Shown here one piece after another: positions 58,501 through 64,000 of a stretch of 64,000 nucleotides of DNA. The stretch covers positions 5,695,274 through 5,759,273 of the forward strand of contig OZ038463.1 in NCBI GenBank assembly GCA_964036295.1, written 5' to 3'. Source of the stretch: Plumapathes pennacea. Its lineage: Eukaryota > Cnidaria > Anthozoa > Antipatharia > Myriopathidae. The position numbers and the translations under genes were made by a program. The notes under the pieces are model-generated. The model saw nothing but the letters and a program-made list of their open reading frames with translations. It was not told where the DNA came from and made no database searches. Positions within the stretch are counted from its first letter, which is position 1, and each line of letters starts with the position of its first letter.

Positions 58501-61500
58501 TCGTAACATTCTGACAATGACCTAAGAACAAAGCCCTTGAATGTGTATTTAGTTTGTTGTTTTGCCAAGGTTTGCTTTCGTCGTCCTCAGCTTCTTGCTT
58601 TTAAAAGCTCTAAAATGAGCACAACAAGCTGAGGACGTTTTTTTTTTTTTTTTTTGTCAGCTCTGTCTGTAAAGATCATCATTTCCCCACCTCGTACTAC
58701 TTTGTTGGCATGCCAACTTATACTATACCTGTACCACTGTCATCCACGACCCAGAGTTCCCTTGAAAAGCATCCCGGCTTGACGTTTAAAGACGCAAAGA
58801 GTTCTTTTGCTTTAAAAACTGGAGGCAGCGACACACTCTGAACACGACCGTCACACCTCATCACTTGTACTTCAGGGGCAGACGGTGTTGTGCTAAATGA
58901 TAAATAAATACAGGTCAGTGAAGACAAAACGGAAATAGAAAACAAAGAAAAAATGAACAATCGCTACGACTATATAGGAGTAGCTGGTTTGACGACACCA
59001 CGGAATAGGTTCTTGACGTCACTTCCGGTGGTCAGCGTTCGTCACCATTACTATCTAAGGCTCTGTTTATATGAGATAAAGTTGGCCGGGGACCCGAGTC
59101 ACCCTCCTCCTCGAGTCACCCTGGGTGCGCCAACTATTCATACATTTCTCTATAAATCGAAGCGAGCGTTTACATGACAAATCACAACGTCATGTAAACG
59201 CTCGCTTCGATTTATAAAGAAATGTATGAATAGTTGGCGCGCCCAGGGTGACTCGGGGAGGAGGGTGACTCGGGTCCCGGGCCAACTTTTTCTCATATAA
59301 ACAGGGCAGGGCTAACTTGGTCAAATTCGGGGTAATTAAAAATTCAACATCGTGTGCAAGCCCCGTTTTTCTTGTGGACAACTTATCTTTTAAAAAATGC
59401 ATCGAACTAACTTACACCTGCTTTTCTTGCCGACTGACACTTTCGCTCCTAAGCTCAAAATACAGAGTCGCTCAACCTTTAAGAATCAGGTGTATGAGTG
59501 TTGTAATGATAATTTATAGTTTAGTTAGGTTTCATTTGAGCAAGATGTCAAAAGCCAAGTTCTCTATGTGTGATATTTTTCTGGTGAGAAACTGGAAGTC
59601 TCTCTTGGGAGTTCCGCTCTTGTCCCTACTGTCCATTTTAGTATATTCTGGTCTCGACGCAACTCACGCCGCGAACTCACTGGCAACGCCAAATCAACTG
59701 GGTCCTTGCAACTTTATCGTTCGAGAAAGCTCGCCATTTCTGGCCGTTGGTACTTTTTCCGGTCGTCTTTGCACTACAGAGATCTATTTAAAACTAGATT
59801 ACCCTTGACGGGTTCAACTAGCGATCCAATTCTTAAAATATTATGAACTTAACCTCCGTGCGGACGTCCTCTCTGGCTTCGAGTTTCGTCTACATTGGAG
59901 GGTCTGGGTACGAAATTGCTCAGATTTCGCGCAAACAAAATCTCCTGATCAGGCAGTATAACATATATGGGCGACCTTACAGCGGCCACACTGCTTTGAT
60001 TGCTTTCGTTTTGTACAATGACCGCCGACTCAAAAATAAGGTGATCGCGCGGTCAAAAAACGTATTTCTGCGGTGTCCAGTTTGGTCCTGTGACCAGAGG
60101 GCTGAATGTGCGTGTGCTGGAGGGCATGGGATACAGAACTAAGACAAGGGCAATTAAGAAATTACATGCAATGTAAATAGACCCACCTTAGAGGCCCCAC
60201 AGCTTCAACAGGGATGTTTTTCTCCTATATTTATAAACAGTCATGGATGGACTCTATAAGTAACATACAGCACTACAATGCAGTATAATGTACCGCAGTG
60301 TTCTTTTCTACACATCAAACTTTCCTGTGTTTCTCCAAAAAGCTAATACCAAAAAGTAAGTAAATTTGCAAAAATAATTATAACCTCGTCTTAATTTATT
60401 TTGCACCTTAAAACCCCCTTCCCCATTCCTACCCACACCCACACCTAAAGAACAAATCAGAAAACAAAATTATGACAACTTTGCACAAGTAATAAAATAC
60501 ATTAGTTACATAGTTTTACATATACCAATTATACTCTAGTGTAGAGCCGGGAGACGAAAGAGCCTGGGAATGAGGTTGTGTGCCTATGCCTGTTTTTGAT
60601 GGGAATTATAAAATGACTCCTGTCTTTTTCGTGAGAAGTGTGAAAAATATTACTGTAAGACAGTAACAATGTAGAGAATTAGCTTGTACAGTATGGAAGC
60701 TATACAAAACAAATACAGGATTTGCACAGCAACCATCAGACACATTGGTTTACAACACAATGAAATTATGGTCTTATACCAATAATTCGTTTCTGAGAAG
60801 AGTGAAATTACACTGTACATTCCTCCCACCACAATGAATGCAATGCAAACCCTCAGTGCCCCCCCCCCCCTCCCCCAGTGATAAAATTAACTGAATTACC
60901 TCAACATCAGAGGGGAGAATTACCCAGCTCTCTTCAGAATGTTCTTCTTGTATTGATACTTCTTTCTTGTGAGCCCAGAACTCCTTTGCATAAAGCAAAT
61001 TAACAACCCATCGTTCCATCTCTGTTTTTGTCTATGGACAGAAAGATAATCTTAGTTGTGAGCAAATACATAGACCAGTTCTCAAGCTTGTACAAGCATC
61101 TAAGTTAAACAGCACCCCACAGTTTATATGTAAGTACACCAAACAATGAATTAAGAAGTTTTCCACTGTAAATTCAAGCAATGCACGGAAAGAGGAGGAA
61201 AGCAGACAGACAGTTAAATTCCTCTATTATTAAGCAGTATTAGCCCTGTATTCGGTAGACAGTAATACTCAAAGTCCCAAAAATCTACTCCCCAGTATGA
61301 TACTAAGTACTATAATATTAAAAGTCTGTCTGTATTTTAAAACATATACAAGTTTGACTGTAAGTAAATCTGAACCAACTCTACATACCTTTAGAACTGC
61401 ATCAGGAAGATGACTCAAAATTCTAGAAACAATATCCACAGTAAATTTCAATTATTTTACCTCAGCAGAAAAGTCTTGTTCACGGCCATCTTCAAATTTG

Positions 61501-61556
61501 ATCTTGAACGCCCAATTCTCATGACCCTGAGCTTGACAGTCCCTGATTCCTCCAAC
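52572..61556 (-). CDS. PH and RUN domain protein with Ser-rich tandem repeats, 5' end not in view
   Basis: Ten exons join in phase: 61461-61556, 60900-61031, 60187-60224, 58729-58892, 57979-58058, 57390-57461, 57098-57185, 56229-56314, 55772-55866 and 52572-55698, giving 1325 residues so far. The first two exons hold the end of a PH domain (NWAFKIKFEDGREQDF, then EMERWVVNLLYAKEFW). The middle (about 90-283) is unfamiliar and ends in a basic stretch (VTRERNEKKALKTAERKR). The 3.1-kb last exon opens with 13-15 repeats of about 34 residues, then an acidic linker, then a C-terminal RUN domain (about 1148-1310; LCSALEKLML and HLEKYYENDSYIL are recognisable). RUN domains bind Rab/Rap-family or kinesin partners in membrane traffic. 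Start exons must lie beyond the window or be unrecognised at 61.6-64 kb. Confidence 0.8.
54060..55560 (-). repeat. 102-bp coding minisatellite in the PH/RUN gene
   Basis: About 13-15 copies of a 102-nt unit in frame, each encoding roughly GDMTDVVLEGSQSSSGDF followed by AVSSGNQEYPSDGEAS. Copies at 55060-55300 are almost identical; outer copies diverge and one is truncated. The unit is an exact multiple of three, so copy-number change leaves the frame open. Confidence 0.9.
57678..57842. mobile_element. piggyBac-like MITE copy 5 (degraded)
   Basis: Interior matches (ACTTGGCATTTGATAG, TTCTTCTTGAACGGTTGGGGA) to the copy at 39620-39828, with eroded ends. In an intron of the PH/RUN gene. Confidence 0.5.
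59055..59313. mobile_element. Near-perfect long foldback element
   Basis: Arms of about 110 bp (CTGTTTATATGAGATAAAGT... at 59059 and its inverse ending near 59311) pair almost completely, with a loop of only about 15 nt around ACAAATCACAA. Both arms include CACCCTGGGTGCGCC / GGCGCGCCCAGGGTG and a GAGTCACCCTCCTCC direct repeat. In an intron of the PH/RUN gene. Confidence 0.8.
59433..59612. mobile_element. piggyBac-like MITE copy 6
   Basis: ACTTTCGCTCCTAAGCTCAAAAT at the left and TCTCTTGGGAGTTCC at the right, with the shared interior GAGCAAGATGTCAAAAGCCAAGTTCTC. In an intron of the PH/RUN gene. Confidence 0.55.
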
Positions 61557-64000
61557 CTGTGAAACGTCAGGTAAATTATGACTTATCACTCTTATCCCTA
61601 CTCCCTGAGAGTTCCACCCCTCACCCCAAATTGGTATCCGTGGTAATCTCTATATAATAATACACTAAGCAACTGCTGGCCCGGCTCATGTGTGTGTGTA
61701 CTGCTCTTTCCCAGGCCTCCTCATTCCTTATATGGACAAATTAAACCAGCAATAAGATAATGTGTGTTGGTTTCGATTTGTGATGCAACAAATTAAACTG
61801 ATAATTAGATAATGTGTGGTTTGAATTTCTGATGCAACAAAATGCATGCATATTCGTTAGCCATAATATTATCATATCATCAATTCAAACTGAATCGCTG
61901 GCACAAGCAAGCCAGAAATCCTCTTGACCATTGTCTTTCTTTCAAGCCAAGGACGCGACTACTGAAGGTGAGAATTCCATTTGACAACCTAGCAATAGAT
62001 CTTACTTGTATATTCTGTAGTACCCTGTATTATTGCCAGTATAACTAAACTTATTTACTTATTCGTATGAATGTTTATAATAATTAATTATTTGCAATCC
62101 TTATTGGATAACGAAGTCATATTTTCTTACTGTGATAACCTGCAGTTATAGATTCTACTTGTATGTAATAGTACTGTATTATAGTGTATAACCAAATCTA
62201 TTTATTCTTGTATGAATTTTTTTTTCTTCTTTTTTATGAAATTAATTATTTTCGATTCTTTCCACTGCCCCACAATAGATGATCTGTCACTTTGTAATTT
62301 CCACCTAGCCTATGCCACATAAGCCTCTGGCTTTGGCTCTATTCCTGTAATTTAATTTATTATTGAACAATCGCAATCGCAATAAAGGCATGTGTATGTG
62401 TTTAGAAAGAATTCCAGCTGTCAGGTGACTGGATGGCCACATGTTCAAAAAATGAGATTTTTATGTCGATCGATTGGTGGTTCGACGAGTTGAGTACGGT
62501 CAAGTAGTAAATGCCCTACAGAAGTTTGCACTTTGACACTGTAAACTGTGTTTGAGATGCTCAAAATGGAATCCAAAAAGGAAAAAAAGACAGAAAAAAA
62601 TTTGGAAAAAAAGAAATCCAATCACCGTACTTTACAGGGGTCCCGCTAGTCTATAATAATAACAAGCTTTTAATATTAGCCCACTTCCATCTATGTGTAA
62701 CGCTCTTTCCTAGGCCTCCTCATAAAATATCCAATATGGCTGCCACATGCAAGTGAAAGAAAGTATAAATATTGGCCTCTTATGCCAACCACTGTTTTTT
62801 TGGAAATCGGAAATGAATTTAGAAAGAAACTTTGAACTGTCAGGTGACTGGACATCGGGCTGATTGTCAAGTTGGTATCAAGTGTTACATGCACTACAGA
62901 GATGTTTGTACTTTGACACTATATACTGCATGCAAGATGCTCGAAATGGACTTCAAAAAGGAAAAAAGAAAGAAAGAACAAAATTAGGAAAAATGTCACC
63001 CACTAGTGTAATCCCATACAAAAATGTCTAACCTGACAGAGCCTGAATCCAGCCTGAATTGGGCCGTACAACAGCCTGTAGAGCTGAAACAGAGCCTAAC
63101 ATGAACCTGACAAAATTTTGTCAGGCTGAAGTGAGACGAGCCGAACAAATGTATGGTTGTTGTTAGTGTCTTGTATGGCTGGAAAAGAGCGTAACACAGA
63201 GCCTGACAAGAGCCTGACACCTGCAAGAGTCTGCAGCAAGCGCAAACCTAAATCTTGCAAACCTAAAACTGCAGTGCCGCGCCGGACGCTCTTTTAAACA
63301 GCCACTTTTAAAATCTCCTGGAGGGAAGCAGAAAAATGCAGGAGTTACTTGGAAAACATGCGAATAAATGGCCACTAACTGCAGCACATGTTTATCAGCA
63401 AAGATCAGCATGGAACAGACTAGTACGTCAATTGTCTCAGACAAAACCGCAGGCGAGCTGTAATACTACACTCCATACAAAGTGATCTTTCATTTTAGCC
63501 TTTGTAATACCTGATCCTTATTGGCTGACTGAAGGACCTGCATACTTGGCGCCCATTTTTAACCTGAAGTTAATTCAAACCGGTGAGCAACGGCAGTCCG
63601 GTAAATTATGAGATCTTCGGAGTATGTCAGTTTGTTTGAGTAACATTCTACATATAGCCATGTTTGCGTGCTTGTATTTTGCGAGTGACAATGCGGTGTC
63701 AGTGTTCTACCAAAGGACAAGTGTAAGCTGAGAGGACCTTTTGAACCCATTAGGGAGAGGTACTTTTCTAGAGGTCGAATGGCATTACCAGGGTGGCCAA
63801 ACAGAGAGATACATAGCTGCTGTGCTTATACGATCACAGGAAAGGGTAAGTTGCAGTTCCGAGATTAAGTCGTATTCAGTGTGTTAGCAGTGTCTGACTG
63901 ATTGCAGTCGAATCTCAATCTCTACGAACGGCTTCACAAAACGCCTGTTTGAAAACTAGCTCAGTCAAACTCTTTATTTAGTACACATTCTCGTAAGCAG
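61557..64000. other. Repeat-rich stretch, no exon recognised
   Basis: Two diverged copies of a segment of about 140 bp (62403-62590 and 62817-62970, sharing CTGTCAGGTGACTGGA and CAAAAAGGAAAAAA) and short repeats at 61735-61850 (AGATAATGTGTG...TGATGCAACAAA twice). A stretch ending AATAAAGGCATGTGTATGTG at 62381-62400 looks like the 3' end of a LINE. At 63020-63240 the word AGCCTGA recurs many times on both strands. Upstream exons of the PH/RUN gene would be expected here but I could not identify one. Confidence 0.45.

Overview
The window looks like nuclear DNA from a cnidarian, most likely a stony coral or another hexacoral. Genes are split into many small GT-AG exons, the non-coding DNA is AT-rich and full of small palindromic transposon relics, and the proteins are animal families: an astacin, Ly6/uPAR three-finger proteins, CD225/dispanins, Rab-type GTPases, PCSK7, NATD1, and a PH plus RUN domain protein. 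I joined exons by hand, requiring splice consensus, phase continuity and family similarity. Nothing here is supported by transcripts.

Layout. 0.3-5.3 kb (+): a complete 7-exon astacin metalloprotease. 6.0-12.9 kb (-): four Ly6/uPAR-type genes in two duplicated pairs; the second copy lacks its signal-peptide exon. 12.9-16.2 kb: no gene seen. 16.2-20.8 kb: two CD225/dispanin genes facing each other tail to tail. 20.8-25.3 kb: no gene, but a 1.5-kb mariner-like element filled with about 87 copies of a 17-bp unit, and a short Mutator-like element with a 9-bp target duplication. 25.5-37.4 kb (-): two tandem Rab-like GTPase genes with matching introns; the downstream one keeps canonical G motifs, while the upstream one has an altered G3 motif and a CaaX tail. 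They are separated by a truncated LINE. 38.8-49.8 kb (-): a 19-exon PCSK7 proprotein convertase with all catalytic residues, a membrane anchor and two ubiquitin-interacting-motif-like segments in its tail. 50.0-51.7 kb (+): a 3-exon NATD1-type acetyltransferase sharing a 250-bp bidirectional promoter with PCSK7. 52.6-61.6 kb (-): the 3' part of a PH...RUN gene whose last exon carries a 102-bp coding minisatellite. 61.6-64 kb: repeats only.

There is no operon logic. The relationships visible are local tandem duplication (Ly6, CD225 and GTPase pairs), one shared promoter (PCSK7/NATD1) and one convergent pair (NATD1 and the RUN gene). The non-coding DNA holds several distinct miniature element families: TA/CAGT-ended mariner-like, TTAA-ended piggyBac-like with six copies, a 9-bp-TSD Mutator-like element, and foldbacks.
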